Shown in pieces: positions 1-6,121 of a stretch of DNA of 10,935 bases (within the stretch, counting starts at the first letter, position 1; the number at the start of each line of letters is the position of its first letter). Under the pieces are notes generated by a model that saw nothing but the letters and a program-made list of their open reading frames with translations, did not search any database and was not told where the DNA came from. The DNA lies in the NCBI GenBank assembly GCA_011046295.1, contig DSAV01000049.1, forward strand, positions 1 to 10,935. Direction: 5' to 3'. The position numbers and the translations under genes are program-made. The DNA is from Deltaproteobacteria bacterium. Its GTDB lineage: Bacteria > Desulfobacterota > Syntrophia > Syntrophales > Smithellaceae.

Positions 1-193
1 CGATACGTCATTGAAAAAAGCAGCATAAAATAATGGGGGCCACTAAAATAATTTCAACTAAAAAATTGACATGCTCTCTTGAGAAGAATAACGGTTAATA
101 GTTCTAAATAAGAGCTTTATTTGGTCTTTATTAATAATTAATTCTTTGTTAAGAATCGCAAAATTTGAATATTTTTATAAGAAGGATTTTATC
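1..193. other. AT-rich upstream region, no gene identified
   Basis: No complete gene is visible here. The first 33 bases read open in frame 1 to a TAA at 31-33 (RYVIEKSSIK) and could be the tail of an upstream gene, but the fragment is too short to identify. A TTGACA at 66-71 matches a sigma70 -35 hexamer, yet no good -10 sits 16-18 bases further on. A weak AT-only inverted repeat, AAATAA/TTATTT, lies at 106-122. The region probably carries the promoter of the gene starting at 194, but the exact element cannot be fixed. Confidence 0.4.
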
Positions 194-985
194 ATGCAGG
201 AAGTATTTAGCAAGGTTCAGGTGCACATTCCTTATCATCTTTTGCCGCAATATCAGGAGATGCTTGTCGGGAAACGCTTAAATCCGGAAATATATTTCAG
301 CCAGTACGCGCTGAAAAATATGGATATGGAAAAATGCCGTGAAACGGCAAAAATATTCGCTGATCACGGCCTGAAAGTAACTTTTCACGCGCCGTTTATG
401 GATTTGCGCCCCGGAGCGCTCGATGACAAAATCCGCAAGGTCAGCGTGCACAGGATGAAACAGGCAATCGAACTGGCGCGGTATTTTCAGCCGCTCAGAA
501 TTGTCTGTCATCCCATGTTCGACGACCGTTATTACGTGGATTGCGACGATTTATGGCTGGAAGCTTCACTTAAATCCTGGAGAGAATTGATTGACGCGGC
601 TAAAGCGCATGACACGATTTTATCGCTGGAAAACGTGTATGATAAAGGCCCGCATCTGTTGCGGCGTCTTTTCGACGCTCTGGATTCAGACAGAGTCTGC
701 TTCTGTTTCGATACCGGTCATTACAACGCCTACGCGCAGACTCCGTTGAATGTTTGGTTTGAAGAGTTGGGAAAATACCTGGGGCAATTGCATCTGCATG
801 ATAATTTCGGCGAGCGTGATGAACACCTGCCCGTGGGCGAGGGAAATTTCCCCTTTGGCAAGTTTTTCGAAGAACTGAAAAAAAACGGAAGCAGGCCGGT
901 GGTGACGCTTGAGGCGCACGCGCAGGAGGAGCTTTTCAAATCATTGGATAATATCATCAAAATGGATTTTATCGATTGCATTTGA
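194..985 (+). CDS. Sugar phosphate isomerase/epimerase family protein (TIM barrel, xylose isomerase-like)
   Basis: A 263-residue protein of the xylose isomerase-like/AP endonuclease 2 TIM-barrel family, cytoplasmic, with no signal peptide. Likely metal-binding residues appear in family order: His65 (THAPF), His106 (VCHPM), Glu146 (SLENVYD), Asp173 and His176 (FDTGH), His200/His202 (LHLHDN), Glu217 (VGEGNFPF) and Glu240 (TLEAH). These positions fit a divalent-metal sugar isomerase, epimerase or hydrolase, but the substrate cannot be read from the sequence. The ATG at 194 is chosen because AAGAAGGA at 179-186 is well spaced before it. An in-frame TTG at 146 would add 16 residues, has no ribosome site and adds nothing conserved. 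It lies 45 bases before the ABC permease gene on the same strand, so it is probably co-transcribed with it; a role linked to the imported solute is an inference. Confidence 0.85.
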   Translation: MQEVFSKVQVHIPYHLLPQYQEMLVGKRLNPEIYFSQYALKNMDMEKCRETAKIFADHGLKVTFHAPFMDLRPGALDDKIRKVSVHRMKQAIELARYFQPLRIVCHPMFDDRYYVDCDDLWLEASLKSWRELIDAAKAHDTILSLENVYDKGPHLLRRLFDALDSDRVCFCFDTGHYNAYAQTPLNVWFEELGKYLGQLHLHDNFGERDEHLPVGEGNFPFGKFFEELKKNGSRPVVTLEAHAQEELFKSLDNIIKMDFIDCI

Positions 986-1030
986 TATTTTGATTTTCTC
1001 TGTATATGGAAAATTATTAAGGAATATTGA

Positions 1031-2005
1031 ATGTTGAAATATATCATCAAAAGATTGCTTTTCATGATTCCGCTTCTGGTGGGGATTACCATCATCAGTT
1101 TCGCGGTAATGCGCCTGGCTCCCGGCTCTCCCACTGATTTGCAGATGCAGATGAATCCCAAAGCTTCCGTGGAAATGCAAGAAAGGCTCAGAGCCTTATA
1201 CGAATTGGATAAACCCCTTCACATTCAATACTGGTCATGGCTGAAAAAAATAAGCCAGGGCGATTTAGGAACATCATTCGCGAGCGACCGCCGCCCGGTG
1301 ATGGATAAAATTCTGGAGCGTCTGCCGATAACCATTTCCATCAATTTTCTATCCCTGCTGATCATCATTGCCGTAGCCGTGCCCATAGGGGTTTTGTCCG
1401 CCGTCCATCAGGATTCTCTTTTCGATAAAATTACCGCGGTTTTTGTCTTTATCGGCTTTGCCGTGCCCACTTTCTGGCTGGCTCTTTTGCTGATGATATT
1501 TTTCGGCATTCATCTGGGTTGGCTGCCGATTTCCGGCCTGCGTTCTCTCAATTATGAATATTTGAGCACGTGGGCGCAGTTTGTGGATTTGGCGAAGCAT
1601 CTCGTTTTGCCCGTGCTGGTTTCCGCTTTCGGCGGCCTGGCCGGTCTTTCGCGTTATATGCGGGCGAATATGCTGGAAGTAATCAGGCAGGATTACATCA
1701 TGACCGCGCGCGCCAAGGGCCTGCCCGAGAACACGGTTATTTACAAGCACGCCCTGCGCAACGCGCTTTTGCCGGCCATTACCATTCTGGGTCTTTCCAT
1801 TCCCGGCTTAATCGGCGGGAGCGTAATTTTTGAAACAATTTTTGCCATTCCCGGCATGGGGCAATTATTTTTTATGTCCGTTATGGCCAGGGATTATCCG
1901 ACAGTAATGGGTATTTTGCTTATTGGGGCTATTTTGACTCTTTTGGGAAATTTAATCGCGGATATATCCTATTCGGTGGCCGATCCGCGCATCCGGATAT
2001 CCTAA
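1031..2005 (+). CDS. ABC transporter permease, DppB/OppB type
   Basis: A 324-residue inner-membrane permease of the binding-protein-dependent transport family, as in dipeptide/oligopeptide/nickel importers. The N-terminal motif of the DppB/OppB subfamily is present (a helix at about 8-28, then RLAPGSP), as is the GDLGTSF motif at 77-83. Further membrane segments lie at about 101-124, 135-159, 190-208, 250-270 and 290-312. The cytoplasmic EAA loop that docks on the ATPase is at 225-248 (TARAKGLPEN...ALRNALLP), and the C-terminus ends in the usual VADPRIRIS. Length is normal for the family. An AAGGA site at 1019-1023 precedes the ATG. The DppC-type partner begins 24 bases downstream. The transported substrate, whether peptide, nickel or another solute, cannot be told from the permease alone. 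Confidence 0.93.
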   Translation: MLKYIIKRLLFMIPLLVGITIISFAVMRLAPGSPTDLQMQMNPKASVEMQERLRALYELDKPLHIQYWSWLKKISQGDLGTSFASDRRPVMDKILERLPITISINFLSLLIIIAVAVPIGVLSAVHQDSLFDKITAVFVFIGFAVPTFWLALLLMIFFGIHLGWLPISGLRSLNYEYLSTWAQFVDLAKHLVLPVLVSAFGGLAGLSRYMRANMLEVIRQDYIMTARAKGLPENTVIYKHALRNALLPAITILGLSIPGLIGGSVIFETIFAIPGMGQLFFMSVMARDYPTVMGILLIGAILTLLGNLIADISYSVADPRIRIS

Positions 2006-2029
2006 AAAGCGTAAATTGCGGAAGACATT

Positions 2030-2857
2030 ATGGGATTTTGGGAAACATTTTTTAAAAATAAGCTGATGGTTGCCGGAAGCGGCATCGTCTTGCTGCTTTT
2101 GATTGTTTCCGTTCTGGCGCCCTGGCTTGCTCCTTACGATCCCGGCCAGATTAACCTCCAGAATGTCCTGGCGTCTCCTTCCTGGCAGCATTTACTTGGT
2201 ACCGACCAATTGGGCAGAGATGTTTTTTCCCGGATGATTTGGGGCGCGCAGATTTCTCTGAAAGTCGGTTTTGTCGCCACCGGCATCGCTATAGTTATCG
2301 GAACGATTCTCGGCGCGGTCGCGGGATATTACGGCGGTTTGATTGACGCTTCCATCATGCGTTTTGTGGATATCATGCTTTGTTTCCCCACTTTTTTTCT
2401 TATTCTCGCGGTTATTGCCTTTCTGGAGCCTTCCATCTGGAATATCATGATTGTTATTGGCGTTACCGGATGGATGGGCGTGACGCGTCTGGTGCGCGCG
2501 GATTTTATTTCGCTCAAGGAGCGTGACTTTGTCCAGGCCGCCCGCGCGATAGGTGCAAGTGACGCGAGAATTATTTTTCTGCATATTCTTCCCAACGCTT
2601 TTGCCTCCATTTTAGTCGCGGCAACACTGGGTATTGCTGCGGCCATACTTACCGAGTCGGCCTTGAGCTTTCTGGGTATCGGCGTGCAACCTCCCACGCC
2701 GAGTTGGGGCAACATTTTAACCGCGGGAAAGGACAATATCGATATCGCCTGGTGGCTTTCGCTTTTTCCGGGTCTGGCGATATTAATCACGGTGGTGGGT
2801 TATAATCTGCTGGGAGAAGGGATTAGGGACGCGATTGATCCACGCCTGAGAAAATAA
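2030..2857 (+). CDS. ABC transporter permease, DppC/OppC type
   Basis: A 275-residue inner-membrane permease that pairs with the upstream DppB-type subunit to form the channel of a peptide-type ABC importer. The OppC N-terminal region is visible: one helix at 12-30, APYDP at 34-38 and the hallmark LGTDQLGRDVFSRMIWG at 56-72. Membrane segments follow at about 78-100, 112-132, 136-150, 190-212 and 243-262. The EAA loop spans about 170-193 (AARAIGASDAR...LPNAFAS), and the protein ends with GEGIRDAIDPRLRK as expected. The start is supported by GGAAG about ten bases before the ATG. No ATPase (DppD/DppF) or solute-binding gene follows; the next gene is a toxin-antitoxin module 23 bases on. The missing parts must therefore be encoded elsewhere, or upstream of the window. 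Confidence 0.93.
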   Translation: MGFWETFFKNKLMVAGSGIVLLLLIVSVLAPWLAPYDPGQINLQNVLASPSWQHLLGTDQLGRDVFSRMIWGAQISLKVGFVATGIAIVIGTILGAVAGYYGGLIDASIMRFVDIMLCFPTFFLILAVIAFLEPSIWNIMIVIGVTGWMGVTRLVRADFISLKERDFVQAARAIGASDARIIFLHILPNAFASILVAATLGIAAAILTESALSFLGIGVQPPTPSWGNILTAGKDNIDIAWWLSLFPGLAILITVVGYNLLGEGIRDAIDPRLRK

Positions 2858-2863
2858 AAAATC

Positions 2864-2892
2864 TTGACAAATGTCACGAAATGCGTTACAAA
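2864..2892 (+). promoter_or_regulatory. sigma70-type promoter of higBA
   Basis: A perfect -35 TTGACA at 2864-2869 is followed, after 17 bases, by TACAAA at 2887-2892, which matches four of six -10 positions. Transcription would begin at about 2898-2900, inside or just before the higB start region. This lets the module be expressed independently of the ABC operon that ends seven bases upstream. Confidence 0.6.
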
Positions 2893-2902
2893 TCTGTCGT
2901 GA
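2874..2902. promoter_or_regulatory. Candidate HigA operator (inverted repeat across the -10)
   Basis: TCACGA at 2874-2879 and its exact reverse complement TCGTGA at 2897-2902 flank the predicted -10 of higBA. The half-site centres are 23 bases apart, about two helical turns, so both would face one side of the DNA. Antitoxins of the HigA family usually repress their own promoter through such repeats. Assigning this one to HigA is an inference from its position. Confidence 0.4.
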
Positions 2903-3180
2903 TCAAAACATTTGCCGACAAGCATACGAAAGATTTGTTTGTTAAGGGTACATCGAAGAAGTTTCAGCCGGATATTATAAAAAGAGCATTACGCCGCTTG
3001 GAATACATTGATTTGGCAACATGTCTTGAAGACTTAAAAGTTCCGCCTAGCAACAATCTTCATGTGTTGAGAGGCAATAGAGAAGGGCAGTATGCCATAT
3101 CTATAAACGATCAATGGAGAATATGCTTCAGCTATGTCCACGGTGACGCATATGACGTTGAGATAACCGATTATCATTAA
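2899..3180 (+). CDS. higB: HigB-type RelE-superfamily toxin
   Basis: Predicted ribosome-dependent mRNA interferase of the HigB branch of the RelE superfamily. From the GTG at 2899 it is 93 residues, the usual family length, and begins MIKTFADKHTKDLF as many HigB proteins do. Conserved blocks are visible: RALRRLEYIDLA, LEDLKVPPSN and the C-terminal INDQWRICF, which carries the Arg of the usual active-site region, then a final EITDYH. An in-frame ATG at 2881 would give 99 residues, but it sits between the -35 and -10 hexamers of the likely promoter, upstream of the predicted transcript start. Neither start has a Shine-Dalgarno sequence. The antitoxin gene follows ten bases after the stop, the toxin-first order typical of higBA. 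Function is confident; the exact start is less so. Confidence 0.9.
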   Translation: MIKTFADKHTKDLFVKGTSKKFQPDIIKRALRRLEYIDLATCLEDLKVPPSNNLHVLRGNREGQYAISINDQWRICFSYVHGDAYDVEITDYH

Positions 3181-3190
3181 GAGGAAAAAC

Positions 3191-3505
3191 ATGAGTATTA
3201 AGTATCGCGGAAAAAGAGAAATAAAGCCCACGCATCCCGGAGAGATGTTACGGGAAGATTTTCTTTCCGATTACAATCTGAATGTTGCCTCTTTGGCAAA
3301 AGCTATTGGTGTTTCCCGCCAGACGGTGAATGAATTATTGCGCGAGACACGCTCATTGACACCGCTTATGGCGCTGCGCTTGAGCAGATTATTCGGCAAC
3401 ACTTCTCAATTCTGGTTAAATGCCCAGTGTGCATTCGATCTTTGGGAAGTTGAGCAATCCCACAAGTCCGAGATTAAAAAAATACGGCCGTTGAAAGCTG
3501 CGTAG
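3191..3505 (+). CDS. higA: HigA-type antitoxin, XRE-family HTH
   Basis: A 104-residue antitoxin of the HigA family that would neutralise HigB and repress the shared promoter. The N-terminus carries the family signature THPGEMLREDFL at 14-25. A helix-turn-helix of the XRE type lies at about 32-52 (VASLAKAIGVSRQTVNELL), and the C-terminal part has SRLFGNTSQFWLNAQ at 65-79, also typical of HigA. GAGGA at 3181-3185, directly after the higB stop, gives a strong ribosome site for the ATG at 3191. The arrangement suggests coupled translation and a higher antitoxin yield than the poorly initiated higB. The gene ends one base before the stop codon of the opposing membrane-protein gene, with no terminator visible between them. 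Confidence 0.93.
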   Translation: MSIKYRGKREIKPTHPGEMLREDFLSDYNLNVASLAKAIGVSRQTVNELLRETRSLTPLMALRLSRLFGNTSQFWLNAQCAFDLWEVEQSHKSEIKKIRPLKAA

Positions 3506-3506
3506 T

Positions 3507-3887
3507 TTAACTCTCTTTCACGTTTGATATTTTGTTTTTAGAACAATATTTTCTGACAAAGCGTTGCACGCCGTATCTGGTCAGTTTTCCCATGTAATAA
3601 GGGGCGCGCGCGAGCCACGCGCCGATAATAAAAACCACATAGGAAAGTCCGTAAGTCACCGGGCCGCCGATAATGGCGATGAGAGGTTGACGGTACCAGA
3701 CGGCAATAGCGCTCAGGGCGGCAACTGCCGGCCAGGCGAGAAGGTAACTGAAAGCCATGAGAAAAAGCCCGGTAACCAGCCGCGGGGTCGGGCGCTGTTT
3801 AAACTCGCTCAAATCCTCGGGATTTTGCATTATTTTAACTATCAATTTCTTTTGGGAAAGATAATCCGCAATTTTTCTCAGAATCAT
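3507..3887 (-). CDS. Small membrane protein, two predicted helices
   Basis: A 126-residue protein that I do not recognise. It has a charged cytoplasmic-looking N-terminus (1-36, many Lys/Arg) and two hydrophobic segments, at about 37-64 and 68-93. The short linker between them contains WYRQP. The basic C-terminal tail (100-126) is rich in Lys and Arg, so by the positive-inside rule both ends should face the cytoplasm. There is no signal peptide and no catalytic motif. The ATG at 3887 is taken because a promoter with good spacing lies upstream; the ribosome site (AGG) is weak. A later Met at residue 20 is an alternative start. It diverges from the glycosyltransferase gene and converges with higA. 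A helper role in envelope glycan work is possible from position only. Confidence 0.7.
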   Translation of the reverse strand: MILRKIADYLSQKKLIVKIMQNPEDLSEFKQRPTPRLVTGLFLMAFSYLLAWPAVAALSAIAVWYRQPLIAIIGGPVTYGLSYVVFIIGAWLARAPYYMGKLTRYGVQRFVRKYCSKNKISNVKES

Positions 3888-3928
3888 GAAAACCTAAATA
3901 CACGAGCCGTAATTTTTGCGCAACAGCT

Positions 3929-3957
3929 TTTATGCGGCAACAGCCATTTCTTGACAA
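3929..3957 (-). promoter_or_regulatory. Promoter of the small membrane-protein gene
   Basis: On the minus strand TTGTCA (3957-3952) is followed, after exactly 17 bases, by CATAAA (3934-3929), matching five of six and four of six consensus positions. The predicted start lies about 35 bases before the ATG at 3887. Its -35 overlaps the -35 of the opposing promoter by five bases. Confidence 0.45.
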
Positions 3958-3979
3958 TGATTTCCGCCCGTATTATACC
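3951..3979 (+). promoter_or_regulatory. Promoter of the GT25-like glycosyltransferase gene
   Basis: A perfect TTGACA at 3951-3956 is followed, after 17 bases, by TATACC at 3974-3979 (four of six -10 positions). Transcription would start near 3986, leaving an untranslated leader of about 20 bases that contains the AGAGGTG ribosome site at 3991-3997. Confidence 0.6.
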
Positions 3980-4005
3980 CTGCGCCGGATAAGAGGTGCT
4001 AAATT

Positions 4006-4731
4006 GTGAATAGCCTGAACAAAGAAACAAACCCGTGGGATTATTTTGACCGTATTTATTGCATATCTTTACAAGAGAGCGAAGACCGGCGCCGTTCGGC
4101 GAGGGAAGAATTTGCCAAAGTAGGCCTGAAAGGCAAAGTCGAATTTATTCTTGTCAAAAGACATCCTGCCAACGTTTTGCAGGGGATGTATGAATCTCAC
4201 ATGTCCTGCCTGCGCAAAGGGCTGGAGGCGGGAGCGCAAAATATTGTCGTATTTGAAGACGATGTCGGGTTCGAACGCTTCTCTGTGGAGCGCCTGAAGG
4301 GCTGCATTGAGTATCTCGCGAAAAATCCTGATTGGAAAGTTTTCCTTTTCGGGGCGCTGATTCGTTCCAGCAAAAAAACGGACAGCGCTTGTGTGCAGGA
4401 AGTGCGCTACCAGAGCCTGGCGCACGCCTACGTTTTAAACCGCCCCTATGCCCAGGAGTTGGCTTATCAGCCCTGGCAGGGACTGGCCAATGATACGCTT
4501 TTTTGCCCGCTCACTAAAGATATTTATGCCGTCTATCCGATGTTCGCTTTTCAGAAAGATTTTGCCTCGGGTAATGATTTGTATAAAGGGCTGGAGAAAT
4601 TCCGCCGCCTGCTGGGCGGACTGAAGCGGATTCAAAAAGCAACCGAATTTTACCATCGGCACAAATTCGGCATTTACGCCGCGCAGGTAATATTTATTTT
4701 AATTGTGGTGATTTATTTGTTTTGGCGGTGA
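4006..4731 (+). CDS. GT25-like glycosyltransferase with C-terminal membrane anchor
   Basis: A 241-residue protein resembling glycosyltransferase family 25 (LPS/lipooligosaccharide-type transferases). The N-terminal strand and donor region read DRIYCISLQESEDRR at 15-29, the family's opening motif. SHMSCLRKGLEAG at 64-76 matches the conserved SH..C/I...-helix, and VVFEDDV at 81-87 supplies the acidic EDD motif expected to bind the metal-nucleotide sugar. After the catalytic part (to about 190) comes a basic segment, then a strongly hydrophobic helix at about 223-240 ending three residues before the C-terminus, so the enzyme is probably tail-anchored on the inner face of the membrane. The start is GTG, supported by AGAGGTG at 3991-3997. 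Donor sugar and acceptor cannot be inferred. It is shorter than some GT25 members but has the core motifs. Confidence 0.78.
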   Translation: MNSLNKETNPWDYFDRIYCISLQESEDRRRSAREEFAKVGLKGKVEFILVKRHPANVLQGMYESHMSCLRKGLEAGAQNIVVFEDDVGFERFSVERLKGCIEYLAKNPDWKVFLFGALIRSSKKTDSACVQEVRYQSLAHAYVLNRPYAQELAYQPWQGLANDTLFCPLTKDIYAVYPMFAFQKDFASGNDLYKGLEKFRRLLGGLKRIQKATEFYHRHKFGIYAAQVIFILIVVIYLFWR

Positions 4732-4734
4732 CGA

Positions 4735-4785
4735 AAAGCCAGGCCGTATTAGTTCATGTGTCCACAATTGGCTTTAGATATTTTT
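4735..4785. terminator. Possible terminator between convergent genes
   Basis: AAAGCCA at 4735-4741 and TGGCTTT at 4769-4775 form a perfect 7-bp inverted repeat with a 27-base loop, followed by a T-rich stretch ending near 4787. It sits just after the glycosyltransferase stop, where a terminator would be expected, and faces the end of the opposing gene. The long loop makes an efficient intrinsic terminator doubtful. Confidence 0.3.
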
Positions 4786-4814
4786 AACTTCTTAAAGTGA
4801 TGCTTATTTTTTTG

Positions 4815-5489
4815 TCAGTAACTCTCTATTTTCCATTCATCATCACAATCTCGTATAAATGACAATTGAAAAGAATATGTTTTTCCTTCACGAGTGCATA
4901 AGATTTCGTATGTTGCGGAGTTGTTGCCACTGACCCTGACCATTGCGATTATGCTGAGTTCAAGTTCTCGTGAAACATCGGGCAATATTTTATTTTGGTG
5001 AAACGTTGAGTAGATCTCTCTGTATTGTTCCCGTGTATGTTCGGAAAAATAGCTGACTGCTGTATCAACATCTCCACGTCTCAGGGCGCTAACCATTTGA
5101 GTCCATATTAATCTTAATAAGGAGTCTAATTCTTTTTTTTCGTTTTCAGTCCATACCTTGTTTTCTTCGCGCTTGCTCTTAAAAAAACATTTAAGATATT
5201 TTATTTCTTCCTCTGAAGCACCCTTTTCACGAAGACGAGTGATTTCTCTTTCTTCCTCTTCGAGATATTCTTCAGTGTCGCCAGTCCGGGTAACCGGATG
5301 AGAATGTGACAGGACATCTCGTTGTTCCCGATGAGTTTTTAAAGTAGCTCTTTGATTTTCAGGCACATTCCCCGGGACATTAGTTATAACAGTGACACCA
5401 TTTTCATCAACATATGTGTAGAAATCAGCACTTACATTGGAAGATAACGAGAAACTGAAAAAAGCAAAAATAATGATAAATATTTTCAT
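4815..5489 (-). CDS. Secreted DUF4124-domain protein with NTF2-like C-terminal region
   Basis: A 224-residue protein exported by a Sec signal peptide (hydrophobic 3-18, likely cleavage after SADs Ala21). Directly after it comes a short DUF4124 unit, FYTYVDENGVTVITNVP at 23-39, a beta-rich motif common on periplasmic proteins. Residues about 70-122 are highly charged and probably helical or coiled. The last hundred residues (about 120-224) contain LLRLIWTQMVSALRRGDVDTA and end DCDDEWKIESY; this pattern of helix, alternating strands and a terminal W-K-I strand resembles NTF2-like/DUF4440 folds, which is an inference. No catalytic motif is visible. The ribosome site AGGGGG is five bases before the ATG. 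Base composition is AT-richer than in the flanking genes. The gene begins 35 bases after the presumed cassette boundary, and I see no attC-like element after its stop. Confidence 0.75.
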   Translation of the reverse strand: MKIFIIIFAFFSFSLSSNVSADFYTYVDENGVTVITNVPGNVPENQRATLKTHREQRDVLSHSHPVTRTGDTEEYLEEEEREITRLREKGASEEEIKYLKCFFKSKREENKVWTENEKKELDSLLRLIWTQMVSALRRGDVDTAVSYFSEHTREQYREIYSTFHQNKILPDVSRELELSIIAMVRVSGNNSATYEILCTREGKTYSFQLSFIRDCDDEWKIESY

Positions 5490-5518
5490 GACAGCCCCCT
5501 ATCTTTGTTTAAAAGAAT

Positions 5519-5580
5519 GCCGAACGCAGAGCTAACCCGGAGCTGCCCACGGGGCCGCTGGCTCTAGCGATTTGTTCGAC
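5519..5580 (-). other. attC-like recombination site
   Basis: Read on the minus strand, this 62-bp imperfect palindrome opens with the R''-like heptamer GTCGAAC and closes with the R'-like GTTCGGC. Each matches six of seven positions of the integron core (RYYYAAC / GTTRRRY), with deviations at complementary positions. Inside are arms GCTAGAGC (L'') and GCTCTGC (L'), which pair over seven bases with one extra base in L''; such an extrahelical base is typical of attC. AAATC separates R'' from L'', so the start reads AACAAATCGCT, a common attC opening. The centre can form GCCC/GGGC and AGC/GCT stems. It begins five bases after the stop of the upstream ORF. No spacer between L' and R' is a departure from the textbook form. 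Confidence 0.7.
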
Positions 5581-6075
5581 GATTTTTATGCATCCGGCTC
5601 TATAACCCGTGCAGCATCGCCACCACATATTTTGCACGTTCCCTTAAGCACCACAGAACGTCCCGATATTTGCCCCTCTCGAAGTTGTAGTGCCACCATT
5701 GTCCGGCATTTTGAACACCAGACATTCTCAAGTATGTTCTTTCTTATCTCTTCCGGTATCTGTTCCCATCTTTTCTTTGCAGAAGGTGTGAGTTTCGGAA
5801 AAGGCAATGTTTTTATTTCTTTTATAAAATGCCGTTTAAAGAGCTCTTGAGACTTGCGAAAACCTTCTTCCGTCATTGTGACCGATTTTGCCGTAACAAC
5901 CGGATTCGTTATATAACCTTTTTTGTGAAGTCTGTTTAATGTTTCCCAATCAAATCCCTTCCAGGCTCTCGCGCCCAATCCTTCATGTCTTTCATGGGTA
6001 ACGAGATAAAGAAGAGCCAAAGTATATTCATCTATTTTATCTTCATTATAATCCATCTGTCATCCTCAAGTCGAA
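5525..6075 (-). mobile_element. Candidate integron gene cassette carrying the DUF6429 gene
   Basis: The predicted 551-bp cassette runs on the minus strand from TTCGAC (6075-6070) to the G at 5525. It contains a 19-base leader with a TGAGGA ribosome site, one ORF, and an attC-like site starting five bases after the stop. The base before the cassette is G (6076), so the left junction reads GTTCGAC. In the circular form the closing G plus TTCGAC would recreate R' GTTCGAC, a perfect complement of the cassette's R'' GTCGAAC. In the integrated state R' is GTTCGGC, supplied by neighbouring DNA, with one mismatch. No integrase gene or second attC is seen, so mobility would need an enzyme from elsewhere. 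Confidence 0.6.
5586..6056 (-). CDS. DUF6429 protein with C-terminal zinc ribbon
   Basis: A 156-residue soluble protein of unknown function. Residues 1-76 match the DUF6429 pattern: DKIDEYTLALLYL at 6-18, then RAWKGFDWETLNRLHKKGYI at 30-49, and AKSVTMTEEG at 56-65, which looks like a small winged-helix-type fold. A linker (77-110) leads to a putative zinc ribbon with Cys114, Cys117, Cys141 and Cys144 (CSKC...CKIC). DUF6429 proteins are usually only about 80 residues, so the C-terminal extension is notable. No signal or membrane segment is seen. TGAGGA lies six bases before the ATG. It is the only ORF of the candidate cassette and is AT-richer than the flanking genes. Nucleic-acid binding is a guess from the zinc ribbon. 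Confidence 0.8.
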   Translation of the reverse strand: MDYNEDKIDEYTLALLYLVTHERHEGLGARAWKGFDWETLNRLHKKGYITNPVVTAKSVTMTEEGFRKSQELFKRHFIKEIKTLPFPKLTPSAKKRWEQIPEEIRKNILENVWCSKCRTMVALQLREGQISGRSVVLKGTCKICGGDAARVIEPDA

Positions 6076-6121
6076 CAATTAAAATACCAACTTTGTAATT
6101 AATCAGAAAAATGTCAAAAAC

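Noticed and set aside
146..193. In-frame TTG extension of the isomerase gene
   Set aside because: No ribosome site before it, no conserved residues in the extension, and a well-spaced AAGAAGGA precedes the ATG at 194.
2881..2898. ATG at 2881 as the start of higB
   Set aside because: It lies between the -35 and -10 of the likely promoter and adds six non-conserved residues; the GTG at 2899 gives the usual length. The ATG cannot be excluded if transcription reads through from the ABC operon.
2881..3505. higBA as another integron cassette
   Set aside because: Such modules are frequent cassette cargo, but no attC-like palindrome or core heptamer follows higA, whose stop is one base from the opposing gene.
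5519..5580. Reading the 62-bp palindrome as an ordinary rho-independent terminator
   Set aside because: There is no proper T-run right after the stem on either strand, and the core heptamers, L arms and cassette-boundary match are better explained by attC.
5572..5850. Plus-strand reading frame opposite the DUF6429 gene
   Set aside because: It overlaps a well-supported gene on the other strand, runs through the attC-like site, and has no ribosome site or recognisable motif.
6112..6117. TTGACA (minus strand) just before the cassette as a cassette promoter
   Set aside because: The only -10-like hexamer, TACAAA, is 14 bases away, too close for a confident call.
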